Of a stretch of DNA of 58,012 nucleotides, positions 17,705 to 26,395 are shown one piece after another (position 1 is the stretch's first letter; every line of letters starts with the position of its first letter). This DNA is from an uncultured bacterium (lineage in GTDB: Bacteria; Bacillota; Clostridia; Lachnospirales; Lachnospiraceae): positions 1-58,012 of the forward strand of contig CANRWP010000017.1 of NCBI GenBank assembly GCA_947643595.1, given 5' to 3'. The translations under genes were made by a program, and so were the position numbers. The notes under the pieces are model-generated. The model was given only the letters and a program-made list of their open reading frames with translations, was not told where the DNA came from and searched no databases.

Positions 17705-18724
17705 ATGTTGACAAATACCATTAAAGATGTTGCCCGCCTTGCGCAGGTTTCGGTCGGCACAGCTTCAATGGCCTTAAACGGGAAACACGGTGTAAATGAA
17801 GAAACACGTGAAAAAGTTTTAGAAGCCGCACGGAAACTGAACTACAAACCCAATCCTTACGCCCGTTACCTCAGCAGTAAAAAAACCAATCTCATCGGTT
17901 TGGTCGTTACAGATATCACCAACCCTTTTTTTGGTGTATTGATAGACCTGATTCAAAAGGGACTTGATAAATATGGTTATGATGTAATGCTTGGCATCTC
18001 CCGCGGCAGTATCACAGAAGAAAAAAGAATTACACAGAAATTTATTGATATGCAGGTGGACGGCGTTATCGCAGTTCCGTCTCACAATCCGGCCCCTGAT
18101 ACGCTTCACTATATCGATCTGCAAAAAGCGAAAATTCCGGTCTGTTTTATCACTTCCTACTATCCCGGCATCAACGCTCCCTGCGTTATGACGGATTTAA
18201 GCGACGGTGCATATCAGCTTACAAAATATCTGCTGCAGAACGGTCATCGACAGATCATATATATTGTCGGCGATCTTTCTGTTCCCGTTTCCAACCTTCG
18301 TGTAGAGGGCTATTTATCAGCATACAGAGACCTCGACCTGGCTTGTCAGTCAGACTGGATATTTTCCACAGATGTAACTCTTGAAGCGGCTTATTCTACC
18401 ACTGAACTTGTCCTGCAAAAATTCCAGCCGGATGCAATTATCACGATTAATGACTTTATGGCAATGGGCGTACTGAAATGCTTAAAAGAACACGACCTCT
18501 GTGTCCCGCAGGACATTTCTGTGGCAGGATATGATGATATTATATATTCTTCCATACTTGAAACATCGCTTACCACCGTCCGCCAGCCTCTCGAACAGAT
18601 TTGTCGGCGTACCATATCCATGCTTTTAAAGCAATTGGATTCTCCCGATGAGACGGATGTGATCATTGAAAAAATTTTGCTGAAGCCGGATCTGATCATC
18701 CGCTCTTCATCCAAACCGCATTAA
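17705..18724 (+). CDS. LacI-family transcriptional regulator of the first sugar operon
   Basis: A 339-residue repressor-type protein. The N-terminal HTH reads TIKDVARLAQVSVGTASMAL followed by the hinge region (RKLNYKPNPYARYLSSKKT). The rest is the sugar-binding core, with LIGLVVTDITNPFFGVL and the C-terminal VAGYDDIIYSSILETSLTTV. The ATG at 17705 is chosen because GAGG lies 8 bases upstream and the HTH starts at once; an in-frame ATG at 17618 would add an odd 29-residue tail. It is divergent from the sugar operon and flanked by two matching operators. Confidence 0.88.
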   Translation: MLTNTIKDVARLAQVSVGTASMALNGKHGVNEETREKVLEAARKLNYKPNPYARYLSSKKTNLIGLVVTDITNPFFGVLIDLIQKGLDKYGYDVMLGISRGSITEEKRITQKFIDMQVDGVIAVPSHNPAPDTLHYIDLQKAKIPVCFITSYYPGINAPCVMTDLSDGAYQLTKYLLQNGHRQIIYIVGDLSVPVSNLRVEGYLSAYRDLDLACQSDWIFSTDVTLEAAYSTTELVLQKFQPDAIITINDFMAMGVLKCLKEHDLCVPQDISVAGYDDIIYSSILETSLTTVRQPLEQICRRTISMLLKQLDSPDETDVIIEKILLKPDLIIRSSSKPH

Positions 18725-18777
18725 TGCAAAAGCCCTAAAATTCGTTCCCTGCTCCGGCTTTTCCAACAACATAGGCC

Positions 18778-19048
18778 TCTCCTCGTCTACAAAAACAGTT
18801 CGTTCTCCTTATAACCGCTGCACTCCTTTTTGAGCATCATACTGCCTGCGGTGAGCAGCGCTTTACTGACGCTTCTGGCTTTCTGCGGGCAAACCGCGAT
18901 ACAGCGCATACAGGATATGCATTTTTTGTTGTCGGTCTCAGACGGAATACTGTTTATCCCCGCCGAAGCGTCGTCTATCTCCGCCGTCACGCTCCGATCC
19001 TTCTCCGGACTCAAAAAATCGCCTATCCTCTCTGAAATATCCGGTCTG
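18778..19048 (-). pseudogene. Chimeric fragment: transglutaminase-linker piece fused in frame to the EFR1 C-terminus
   Basis: 18778-18938 is identical over 161 bases to 27668-27828, the 3' end of the EFR1 gene including its stop. 18937-19048 matches 8494-8605, the transglutaminase-gene linker, with 3 differences in 112. At the junction the parents share 10 bases apart from one position (CT[C/T]AGACGGA). On the minus strand both parent frames continue through the junction without a stop (SINSIPSETDNKKCISC). No credible promoter or ribosome site serves it, and its upstream side runs into the operator of the next gene. It is treated as a non-functional mosaic. The rest of the 18.73-19.16 kb spacer is empty. 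Confidence 0.85.
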
Positions 19049-19089
19049 CTTCCTCCATGGCCGCGTTGTGGAAATAATTTTAAAAAACA

Positions 19090-19142
19090 TTGACTTGAAG
19101 TACCCAATTTGGTTATAATTATTTTATCACTAACCAAATTGG
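19090..19142 (+). promoter_or_regulatory. Promoter and autoregulatory palindrome of the HTH/kinase pair
   Basis: TTGACT (19090-19095), 18 bases, TATAAT (19114-19119). A perfect 12-base inverted repeat, CCAATTTGGTTA (19104-19115) and TAACCAAATTGG (19131-19142), brackets the -10 and the start site. This is typical of an operator bound by the antitoxin-like HTH protein encoded next. Confidence 0.75.
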
Positions 19143-19160
19143 ATACTTTGGAGGAACGCT

Positions 19161-19565
19161 ATGTTTTTTGATATAAAAGAACTGAGAGAATCTACCGGCA
19201 TGACGCAAAAATCATTTGCCGAAACTTACGGAATACCGCTCAGCACCCTGCGCAAATGGGAGCAGAAGGAGGCTTCGCCGGCGCCTTATGTGGTGAATCT
19301 TCTGGCGAGAGCTTTGCCGCAAACCGATTCATCATTTCAGAAAATAGCGGGAAAAGGCGGAACATTTTATTATTATGACGAAACGCGGAAACTCATCTCT
19401 GACATGCGCGGAAACAAAATATATATTGAAGATGACCTGAGTGGTGTAAAAGAGCAAAATCTTGTGCTTTATCTCGAGGACCTGTTTCGCGATTTCTATG
19501 CGATCCAGGAGAGATTTAACCGCGATTGCAGATACGATAAAGAAGAAGATATTTTGTGGAGCTGA
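19161..19565 (+). CDS. HTH (Xre-type) regulator, probable antitoxin of the HipA-like pair
   Basis: A 134-residue protein. Residues 5-50 form a helix-turn-helix: LRESTGMTQKSFAETYGIPL followed by STLRKWEQKEASPAP. The C-terminal half (GGTFYYYDETRKLISDMRG... and FRDFYAIQERFNRDC) is not recognised and may bind the partner kinase. The start follows TTGGAGGAA. The stop is 18 bases before the kinase ATG, so both are co-transcribed. A long palindrome over the promoter suggests autoregulation, as in HipBA-type modules. Confidence 0.8.
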   Translation: MFFDIKELRESTGMTQKSFAETYGIPLSTLRKWEQKEASPAPYVVNLLARALPQTDSSFQKIAGKGGTFYYYDETRKLISDMRGNKIYIEDDLSGVKEQNLVLYLEDLFRDFYAIQERFNRDCRYDKEEDILWS

Positions 19566-19583
19566 TGGGAGGCGGTGTACTCT

Positions 19584-20792
19584 ATGGCAAAAAACGAGAA
19601 CGAATACTATCTGATGCATAAGGATATCCCTGTCTGCCTGATGGAAATCTCCGATAACGGTATTTTGGGTAATGTCAGACGAAATGAAGCGGCCGCGGCA
19701 CATTTTCCGCTGGGCGGGCAGATGAATAATATGAAATTTCACGACTGGTGGCGGGATCGCGCAATTCCAAAGACAAGACACGGCGTAAAGACTGCTCTCC
19801 AGAAGCTGGGCTATACCTCAACAGGCAGCGTACTTGTCAATAATCTGGCGCTCAGCCTGTCCGACTGTTACTGGATCAAACCCAGAGGATCAGAATTAAC
19901 TTGGAAGGATACCAATTTATTTACCAATGATTTTGTGGATACTTTCGGCGACGTCACGCTCAACAGAGACTGTATCATCGATCTCAGGAAAAAGACAAGA
20001 TTTGACTGCGCCGCCTCCCAGGGGGAACTGCAGAAAAAATGGTGTAATGACACGGATGGACGCCGCTATATGATCAAGGGAAATTACGGACAGTCCTATC
20101 AGCAGAGCCTGAACGAAATATTTGCCACGAAATTGCATGAACAGCTGGGATTCTCCAACTATACCGCCTACTTTCCAGTACAGGTACAGGTGGACGGCAA
20201 CATAGACGGTCTCGGCTGTATGTGCTATGACTTCTGCGGTGAAAATCTGGAGTGCATCAGCGCATGGGAATTACTGCAGACCGTCAAAATAAAACAGAAT
20301 GAATCTTTTTATTATCCTCTGAAGAAGGTCTGCCTTGCGTTCGGCATGGCAGAACAGGATTTTACGGACTTTATGGACTATCAGATCATGACAGACTATC
20401 TTCTGACCAACACAGACAGGCATATGAATAATATCGCCGTTGTGAGAAATCCGGATACACTGCAGATACTGGGGTTCGCACCAATTTATGACTCGGGGAA
20501 TTCCATGTTTTACAACATCCCCCATGAAGCGTTGTCACAGGTGAGACTAGACGATATTAAGACCCATTCCTTTGTAGAGCGGGAGCGTAAATTGCTGCAA
20601 TATGTTCAGAACCGTTTTCTTGTAGATATAGACAAGGCGGCTGTGGACTTCTCCGTTTATGAGATGGAAGTCGTCGAACGCCGGATCAGAACGCCACAAT
20701 TAAAGGAACTTTACGAAAGAAAATGCGAAAGTCTGCGGGCTTTTCAGAACGGAAAGGACCTATGGAAAAACCGGAGGAACAATCGCATCTGA
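19584..20792 (+). CDS. HipA-like protein kinase (toxin-type)
   Basis: About 402 residues. The C-terminal lobe has the HipA/PI3K-like catalytic stretch MTDYLLTNTDRHMNNIAVVR (D-R-H-x-x-N) and the metal-binding APIYDSGNSM. RRYMIKGNYGQSYQQSLNE resembles the nucleotide-binding loop and lysine. HipA kinases phosphorylate translation factors such as GltX and stop growth when unrestrained. The N-terminal part is unlike E. coli HipA, so this is a divergent Firmicute branch. I choose the ATG at 19584 because GGGAGG lies 11 bases away and would almost touch the GTG at 19575. The partner is the HTH protein upstream. Confidence 0.75.
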   Translation: MAKNENEYYLMHKDIPVCLMEISDNGILGNVRRNEAAAAHFPLGGQMNNMKFHDWWRDRAIPKTRHGVKTALQKLGYTSTGSVLVNNLALSLSDCYWIKPRGSELTWKDTNLFTNDFVDTFGDVTLNRDCIIDLRKKTRFDCAASQGELQKKWCNDTDGRRYMIKGNYGQSYQQSLNEIFATKLHEQLGFSNYTAYFPVQVQVDGNIDGLGCMCYDFCGENLECISAWELLQTVKIKQNESFYYPLKKVCLAFGMAEQDFTDFMDYQIMTDYLLTNTDRHMNNIAVVRNPDTLQILGFAPIYDSGNSMFYNIPHEALSQVRLDDIKTHSFVERERKLLQYVQNRFLVDIDKAAVDFSVYEMEVVERRIRTPQLKELYERKCESLRAFQNGKDLWKNRRNNRI

Positions 20793-20858
20793 AGTTTCGT
20801 GTCAGGGGCTGAAATCGGTATCAACCGACAGCCCCTCCTTCATATTGGAAACTGTCTC

Positions 20859-21902
20859 TTACGCGTTCATCTCCTGAGACTGCTGCATCAGAGCCATTCT
20901 GGCGTGCAGTTTCGCCTGGAACTGATCTATGATGACAGCCAGCACAATGATAATTCCCTTGATCACCTTCTGCCAGAACTCCGACACACCGATCATGATC
21001 ATTCCGTCGTTGATGACGCCGATCACAAAAGCGCCGATGATCGTTCCGCCGATCGTTCCCACGCCGCCCGACATGGAAGTTCCGCCGAGGACCACCGCGG
21101 AGATGGCGTTCATCTCCCATCCGTCTCCCGAGGAGGGATTCGCTGCTGTCAGCTGAGCGGAAGTGATCAGACCTACGACCGCAGCGCAGACCCCTGAGAA
21201 CATGTAGACTAACGTCGTAACTTTCTGCACCTTCACGCCGGAGAGGCGCGATGCGTTCGCGTTGCCGCCCACCGAGAAAATATGCCATCCCAGAGGCGTA
21301 AATTTCAATATCACCGAGGCGATCAGCGCTATCGCCGCAAAGATGAGCACGACATTCGGAATGATGCCCAGGCTGCCGCCTATTTTGTGAAATCCGGTAT
21401 TGCCCAGTTCCTCATATCCTGCGATATTCTGATAGGTCGCGCCGTTGGAGCGGAGCATCGCCAGTCCTCTCGCCACATTCATCATACCCAGCGTCGCGAT
21501 AAACGGCGCCACATCGAATTTCGTGATGATAAATCCGTTTATCAGCCCGATGATCGCTCCCAGCGCAAGACTGATCACAACGATCGTCGGCACATTAAAG
21601 TAGATCGTGATTCCAAGCGGAAGAATCGTCAGCCCCTGAAAGATCAGACCTCCCGCGATCATTCCGGTCAATCCCACCACAGAGCCGACAGAGAGATCGA
21701 TCCCGCCCGTGATGATCACATAGGTCATGCCGATGCCCAGAATGCCGTACAGAGCCACATGTCTCATGACAGATATGATGCTCGAGACTGTGAGGAACGC
21801 CGGTGACTTCGCCGCAAAAAAGATGACCAGAACAAGCAATACAAAGAATGTCCGTCCCCTCATAAGGTTCATTAAGACAGTATTTTTATTGATATTTTTC
21901 AT
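20859..21902 (-). CDS. Sugar ABC transporter permease (RbsC-like), second operon
   Basis: A 347-residue polytopic permease. YVIITGGIDLSVGSVVGLTGM, FIATLGMMNVARGLAML and LGGTSMSGGVGTIGGTIIGA are family hallmarks. It is the last gene of the second sugar operon and starts 1 base after the ATPase stop. Short pieces of this gene's 3' part recur near 12.0-12.1 kb. Confidence 0.9.
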   Translation of the reverse strand: MKNINKNTVLMNLMRGRTFFVLLVLVIFFAAKSPAFLTVSSIISVMRHVALYGILGIGMTYVIITGGIDLSVGSVVGLTGMIAGGLIFQGLTILPLGITIYFNVPTIVVISLALGAIIGLINGFIITKFDVAPFIATLGMMNVARGLAMLRSNGATYQNIAGYEELGNTGFHKIGGSLGIIPNVVLIFAAIALIASVILKFTPLGWHIFSVGGNANASRLSGVKVQKVTTLVYMFSGVCAAVVGLITSAQLTAANPSSGDGWEMNAISAVVLGGTSMSGGVGTIGGTIIGAFVIGVINDGMIMIGVSEFWQKVIKGIIIVLAVIIDQFQAKLHARMALMQQSQEMNA

Positions 21903-21903
21903 A

Positions 21904-23445
21904 CTATGCCCCCTGTTTTTCCCGATTCTGATGATGTCCTTTATAGGAAGCCAGAACCAGATTATCGTTTGTTATTTCGTCTCCGGTAAATTCCCCTGTC
22001 ACGATCCCGTTCGACAGGACCACGATCCGATCCGCCACCGCCAGAATCTCTTTGAGCTCCGAAGACACCACAATGCAGGAGAGCCCTTCCTCCGCCAGTC
22101 TCTGAATGATCTCAAACACTTCCGTCTTCGCCCCGATATCGATGCCGCGGCTGGGCTCATCGAGAAGCAGTATTTTCGGATCCGTGAGCAGTCCTTTCCC
22201 AATCACACACTTCTGCTGATTGCCGCCGGACAGTGACAGTATCGGCAGCCCTCTATCCGCCACCTTGATCCTCAGCTCATCGATCTCTTTTTCTACCTCT
22301 TTTTTCTCCCGCCCCAGATCGACAAAACACAGTTTTTTGAGACGATTCAGCACCGACAGGGAGATATTTCTTCCTATATTTAATGCCTGCACCAGCCCTT
22401 CCCTCTGCCTGTCTTCCGGCACCAGGGCAAAACCTTTATCGATCTGAGATCGGATACTTTTTATCCGTATCGGCTTTCCTTCCAGTTTCACCGTCCCCGT
22501 ATGTTCCGGCCGAAGCCCCATCAGACATTCGAAAATTTCAGTCCGTCCCGCACCCATCAATCCGTAGATGCCCAGAACTTCTCCCCTTTTCAGCTTAAAG
22601 TTCACATGGTTTAGCAGATACCCGCCCCCTTTCTTCGGCAGAGTCAGATCCTCCACTTCCATGATGTCCTCCAGCGTGTCATAGTCCAGCTTTCGATCCG
22701 TCCTGGTAAAATCCTTTTCCTTTCCCGTCATATGCCTGACGATCTGCGGTATGGAAGTATCCTTTACTTCACTGCGGGCGACAAGCCTGCCGTTTCGAAA
22801 GATCGTCACATTATCCCCGATCTTCATGATCTCCTCCAGTCTGTGGGATATATAGACGATCGCTGTCCCCTGTCTCAGAAGATCCCGCATCACCCGGAAC
22901 AGCGCCTCCACCTCCATCTCACTCAGGGAGGAAGTGGGCTCGTCCATGATCAGGATCTTCAGATGTTCCTCCGCAAGATTTCTTGCAATTTCTATCATCT
23001 GCTGCTGTCCGACACGAAGATCCGACACCTGCATGTCCACATCGACAGGGTATTCCAGACGCTCCAGAATTCTTTCCGCCTCCTCTTTATACGCCTTATT
23101 ATTCAGGAAAATGTCGCCCTTTGTCCTCTCATCATTCATAAAGATATTCTGATAGACTTTCAAATTGGGGAACAGCGACAGTTCCTGATGAATGATGCCG
23201 ATCCCGTGCTTTTTTGCGTCAACGGTATTTTTCAGGACGATCTCCTTTCCGTCCATATAGATTTTCCCGGAAGTGGGAGATTCGATCCCGGCGATCACTT
23301 TCATCAGAGTGGATTTCCCGGCCCCGTTTTCGCCGATCAACACGTTCACTTTTCCTTTTTCAATGTCAAAATCGACATTGTCCAGCGCTTTCGTGCCGGG
23401 ATATTCCTTTGTGATACCTCTTGCGCTCAATACGATTTCCGCCAT
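21904..23445 (-). CDS. Sugar ABC transporter ATP-binding protein (RbsA-like), second operon
   Basis: A 513-residue tandem ATPase. N-half: GENGAGKSTLMKVIAG, LRVGQQQMIEIARNLA, LIMDEPTSSLSE. C-half: degenerate P-loop GLMGAGRTEIFECL, LSLSGGNQQKCVIGKGL, LLLDEPSRGIDIG. It is about as different from the first operon's ATPase as usual paralogues, so the two operons are not recent duplicates. It energises uptake through the permease at 20859. Confidence 0.92.
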   Translation of the reverse strand: MAEIVLSARGITKEYPGTKALDNVDFDIEKGKVNVLIGENGAGKSTLMKVIAGIESPTSGKIYMDGKEIVLKNTVDAKKHGIGIIHQELSLFPNLKVYQNIFMNDERTKGDIFLNNKAYKEEAERILERLEYPVDVDMQVSDLRVGQQQMIEIARNLAEEHLKILIMDEPTSSLSEMEVEALFRVMRDLLRQGTAIVYISHRLEEIMKIGDNVTIFRNGRLVARSEVKDTSIPQIVRHMTGKEKDFTRTDRKLDYDTLEDIMEVEDLTLPKKGGGYLLNHVNFKLKRGEVLGIYGLMGAGRTEIFECLMGLRPEHTGTVKLEGKPIRIKSIRSQIDKGFALVPEDRQREGLVQALNIGRNISLSVLNRLKKLCFVDLGREKKEVEKEIDELRIKVADRGLPILSLSGGNQQKCVIGKGLLTDPKILLLDEPSRGIDIGAKTEVFEIIQRLAEEGLSCIVVSSELKEILAVADRIVVLSNGIVTGEFTGDEITNDNLVLASYKGHHQNREKQGA

Positions 23446-23458
23446 ACTCTACCTTCCT

Positions 23459-24094
23459 CTATTTTACCGCAAATGTGATGGGGGTGATCAACACTTTGTC
23501 GTTGTTTTCATAGGTAAAACATCCGTAAAATTCTATCCTTTTACCCGCCAGGCTGCCGATATCCGTATCCGCTATCACATTCTCATAGATATAAGCCGTG
23601 ATATTCTGGGACAGCTGCGCAAACTCGATCTGATCGCTGTAATCGTTGACATTGATAAAACTCAGATAATCCCTCACGCTGCTCTTTTTAAACACCGGGC
23701 CGACCTGCACATTGATCGCTGTCTCTCCCTCATAGCCGTCCAGTTTGACTGTCAGGTAGCCGGCCTTTATATCGTTCACCACCTCGACGACTTCTCCTTC
23801 CGCATGGACCGCAAAATTTAAACTTCCGCTCGCCCCGTTCGTAACTCTTCCCCTGTCCTCCTGACCTGCCAGATCGCCTCCCGCGTCGTTTAGCAGTTCT
23901 GCCAGTTCCACCGCCGTCTCCTCGATCTCCGGCACAGCCTGCTCATCCCAGAATGCCGCCACATCCAGCTTTGCATTCTCATTTCCGCCGATCAGCGCCT
24001 CCTCCTCTCCTATCTTCACTATTTTGGCGCACCCCGTAAGGGAAAAGACGCACAACAATATACTGAGCGCTATGATCCATTTGTTACGTTTCAT
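23459..24094 (-). CDS. DUF2291-family lipoprotein
   Basis: About 211 residues. The start at 24094 gives a lipoprotein signal (KWIIALSILLCVFSLTGC). The mature part (VKIGEEEALIGGNENAKLDVAAFWDEQAVP ... GLAGKRIEFYGCFTY-like end) is the DUF2291 pattern, a small family found in Rbs-type sugar ABC cassettes. A longer reading from 24178 overlaps the binding-protein gene and lacks a signal peptide at its start. It probably helps the transporter at the membrane surface; its biochemical role is unknown. Confidence 0.8.
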   Translation of the reverse strand: MKRNKWIIALSILLCVFSLTGCAKIVKIGEEEALIGGNENAKLDVAAFWDEQAVPEIEETAVELAELLNDAGGDLAGQEDRGRVTNGASGSLNFAVHAEGEVVEVVNDIKAGYLTVKLDGYEGETAINVQVGPVFKKSSVRDYLSFINVNDYSDQIEFAQLSQNITAYIYENVIADTDIGSLAGKRIEFYGCFTYENNDKVLITPITFAVK

Positions 24095-24140
24095 TCTGAC
24101 ACCCCCGCGTTCTCTATCGTTTTCCGCTTCGATTCCGCCG

Positions 24141-25209
24141 TCACTCGGAGAGAACAAAGTTGTTGAGTTTGTCCGCATTGTCGGCGGTGATTGCCGTACA
24201 GTCGATCAAAACCTTCTCATCATCGTATCCGGTCGCACCTTCTTTCAGATACTTGTCAATGATATTCACCGCCTTGGATGCCATGATGGACGCCTCCTGC
24301 ATCGCCGTTGCAGTCATTTCTCCCGCCAGGATCGCATCGCGGGCCTCATTGGAACCGTCCACGGAGATGATCACCGCCTTTATTCCCGCTTCCTTGCAGG
24401 CCGCCGCCGCGCCGAGCGCCATCGGGTCGTTTCCGCATACCACGCCGGTAATATCCGGGTTTGCCTGCAGGATCGTCCCCATCTTTTCATAGGCGGTCGT
24501 CTGTTCCCAGTTTGCCGTCTCCTGCGCGACCATCTCCAGCTCATCATATTGGTCGATCACATCGTGAAATCCCTGGGAACGCACCGTGCATGCCGTCTCC
24601 GTCTCCTTGCCGAGCAGTTCCGCATATTTGCCCTTCTCTCCCATCGCTTCCACAAATATCTCTGCCACCGCCTGTGCGCCCTGATAGTTATTCGAAACTA
24701 ACTGAGCGATCGCAACGCCGTCGCTTGCCAGCTCGCGGTCAATAATGACTGTCGGAATACCCGCGTCTCTCGCTTTCTGCACTGCCGCGACAGATCCCTC
24801 CGCGCCGGCGTTATCCAGCACGATGCCCGCCGCGCCGTCGGCGATCGCCGTATCGATGACCTCCGCCTGAACGGTGAGATCGTCGTCATGGGAGACCTGT
24901 TTCACTTCATAACCCAGAGCCTCCGCCGTCTCCTTCACGGCATTTGCCTCCGTCTCAAACATCGGCGTCGCAAAAGATGCCGTGATCACGTAGATGATAT
25001 TGGAACCGCCTCCCTTTAAGGCCTCTTCCGTGCCTTCTGTTGCACTTTCCTCCGCGCTCTCCGGCGGGAGCTGCCTCCGCTTCTTCCGTCTGCGGCACCT
25101 CCGCTGCATTTTCTTCGGCCGGAGCCGCGCTGCTTCCGCATCCTGTGAGAAGTCCTCCCACCATAACCGCGCTCAACATCAGACTGAGTATCATTTTTGC
25201 TTTTTTCAT
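24141..25209 (-). pseudogene. Sugar ABC transporter substrate-binding lipoprotein, frameshifted in the linker
   Basis: The gene starts at 25209 with a good lipoprotein signal (MILSLMLSAVMVGGLLTGC). It runs through an Ala/Glu linker, then loses frame near 25058-25072. The mature ribose-type binding fold (NIIYVITASFATPMF, AAGIVLDNAGAEGSV, TGVVCGNDPMALGAA, IISVDGSNEARDAIL) continues in the next frame down to 24141. One surplus base in the CCC run of the linker explains it. As written, no exported full-length protein can be made, which would disable the operon. A sequencing error or an inactivating mutation are the alternatives. Confidence 0.8.
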
Positions 25210-25258
25210 GCTATTTCCTCCTTATAATTTATATTTATTTTTTCCGCCAACTGCATTT

Positions 25259-25666
25259 CTAAAACGCAGGAGCCACCACAAACTGTGCTTTTACAGTATG
25301 TCCATAGTAATTGATGATCTTATAGCGCTCCCCCTCCGGGACAAACATGAAATCACCTTTCGCCACGTCGTACGTCTCCTGACGATCCGGAAGGTAGAAA
25401 GTCATCGGCCCCTCCAGGATATAAAAAACCGCGTCCCCTTTATGTACGTCGTACTCTGTCTGCTGCGGTCCCACCCCGCCGGAGAGAAGTCTGATCGAGC
25501 CAAACTGCATCACATCATTGCTCGCCCATATGGAGAGAAGCGCCGGCGTTTTTCTGCCGCTGATCATGCGGATACTGTCATCCTCTGTCAGTTTATAAAA
25601 CAGCTGTTTTTCTCTCGATTCCGGACCATCGGCCGGAAATCTTCCCAATTCTTCCAAAAGTGCCAT
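25259..25666 (-). CDS. Cupin-domain protein with degenerate metal site
   Basis: A 135-residue single-domain cupin. The first motif reads DVHKGDAVFYILEGPMTF; the usual Glu ligand is Ala and only one His remains. The second motif, FVPEGERYKIINYYG, lacks the usual His. It may bind a sugar without metal or only support the neighbouring cupin. Its ATG overlaps the upstream cupin stop (TGATG), so the two are translationally coupled. It sits directly before the sugar-binding protein gene. Confidence 0.75.
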   Translation of the reverse strand: MALLEELGRFPADGPESREKQLFYKLTEDDSIRMISGRKTPALLSIWASNDVMQFGSIRLLSGGVGPQQTEYDVHKGDAVFYILEGPMTFYLPDRQETYDVAKGDFMFVPEGERYKIINYYGHTVKAQFVVAPAF

Positions 25667-26139
25667 CACTTCCCGCTCCTTTCCTCATATTTATATACCT
25701 TAAACGCTCCCGCATACTCGGACGGAGGCCCGTCCTCGTCCCAGATCCTTGGCGCCAGCATATAGAGCATTCTCGCCTCGTTCTCTCCGAAGTTGTATCC
25801 GATGTGCGGACATCCCTTCGGCATCAATATCCCTTCGCCCTGTTTTACGTTGACTGTCTGGCCGGTGGCCGGCTGGAACATCGTGACCTCCCCCCACATC
25901 ACGTAATAGATCTCGTCGCCGGCATGTACGTCCGCCGGTTCAAAGTGGGAACCCGGGGATAACTGATATTCTCCGACCGTCACCTGATCCGTGCTGGCGA
26001 TCAGCCAGTTTAAATCGCTTGTCTCCGGAAATTCTTCCGTGTACAGAAATTTCTTCAATTCACCCTGCCGCATCACGCATGGCCTGCGTTCTCCCCTCGG
26101 AAACGGGTAATTGCAGAAATAGTCCGGTGTCTTTGCCAT
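25666..26139 (-). CDS. Cupin-domain protein with intact metal motif
   Basis: A 157-residue cupin. Motif 1 (SHFEPADVHAGDEIYYVMWG) keeps His, His and Glu. Motif 2 (MPKGCPHIGYNFG) keeps the last His. Such small cupins include sugar isomerases and lyases, for example the lyxose-isomerase fold. As the first gene of an Rbs-type sugar operon it is likely to act on the imported sugar. The start has GGAGGG upstream and a promoter about 50 bases away. The reaction is not determinable from sequence. Confidence 0.78.
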   Translation of the reverse strand: MAKTPDYFCNYPFPRGERRPCVMRQGELKKFLYTEEFPETSDLNWLIASTDQVTVGEYQLSPGSHFEPADVHAGDEIYYVMWGEVTMFQPATGQTVNVKQGEGILMPKGCPHIGYNFGENEARMLYMLAPRIWDEDGPPSEYAGAFKVYKYEERSGK

Positions 26140-26183
26140 GTAAACATACCCTCCTTAAAAATTATTTATGTTTTCTTTATAAG

Positions 26184-26225
26184 ATCATAAATTATTTTAT
26201 AAACAAAGTCAAGCTGTTTTATAAA
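26184..26225 (-). promoter_or_regulatory. Promoter of the second sugar operon with TTTATAAA operators
   Basis: On the minus strand, TTGACT (26207-26212), 17 bases, TATGAT (26184-26189). TTTATAAA occurs inside the spacer (26196-26203) and again just upstream (26218-26225). The same word is tripled before the lacI-type gene of this cluster, so it is the probable operator core. Confidence 0.6.
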
Positions 26226-26306
26226 ATAAACCTAATTTTGTAAATATATGCTAAATTATATTTATGAAAATTATGCAGATTGTCCAGTAAGATACACTGA
26301 AAAACA

Positions 26307-26363
26307 GCCGTCCTGATTTCGTTTTTATCGCTGTACTACAGCCAAAAACAAAATCAGGACGGC
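26307..26363 (-). terminator. Long hairpin terminator after the second LacI-type gene
   Basis: GCCGTCCTGATTT pairs with AAATCAGGACGGC (13 bp), with inner stems GTTTTT/AAAAAC and GCTGTA/TACAGC. On the minus strand the hairpin is followed by TGTTTTTC. It sits between the lacI-type gene and the operon it controls, and should stop read-through into the operon. Confidence 0.8.
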
Positions 26364-26395
26364 CTGTTCTTTCCCGGATAACTATAGCAGTATTA

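Noticed and set aside
18787-19137. A 116-codon ferredoxin-like ORF
   Set aside because: Its parts are copies of two other genes, there is no promoter or ribosome site, and its upstream end is the operator of the next gene.
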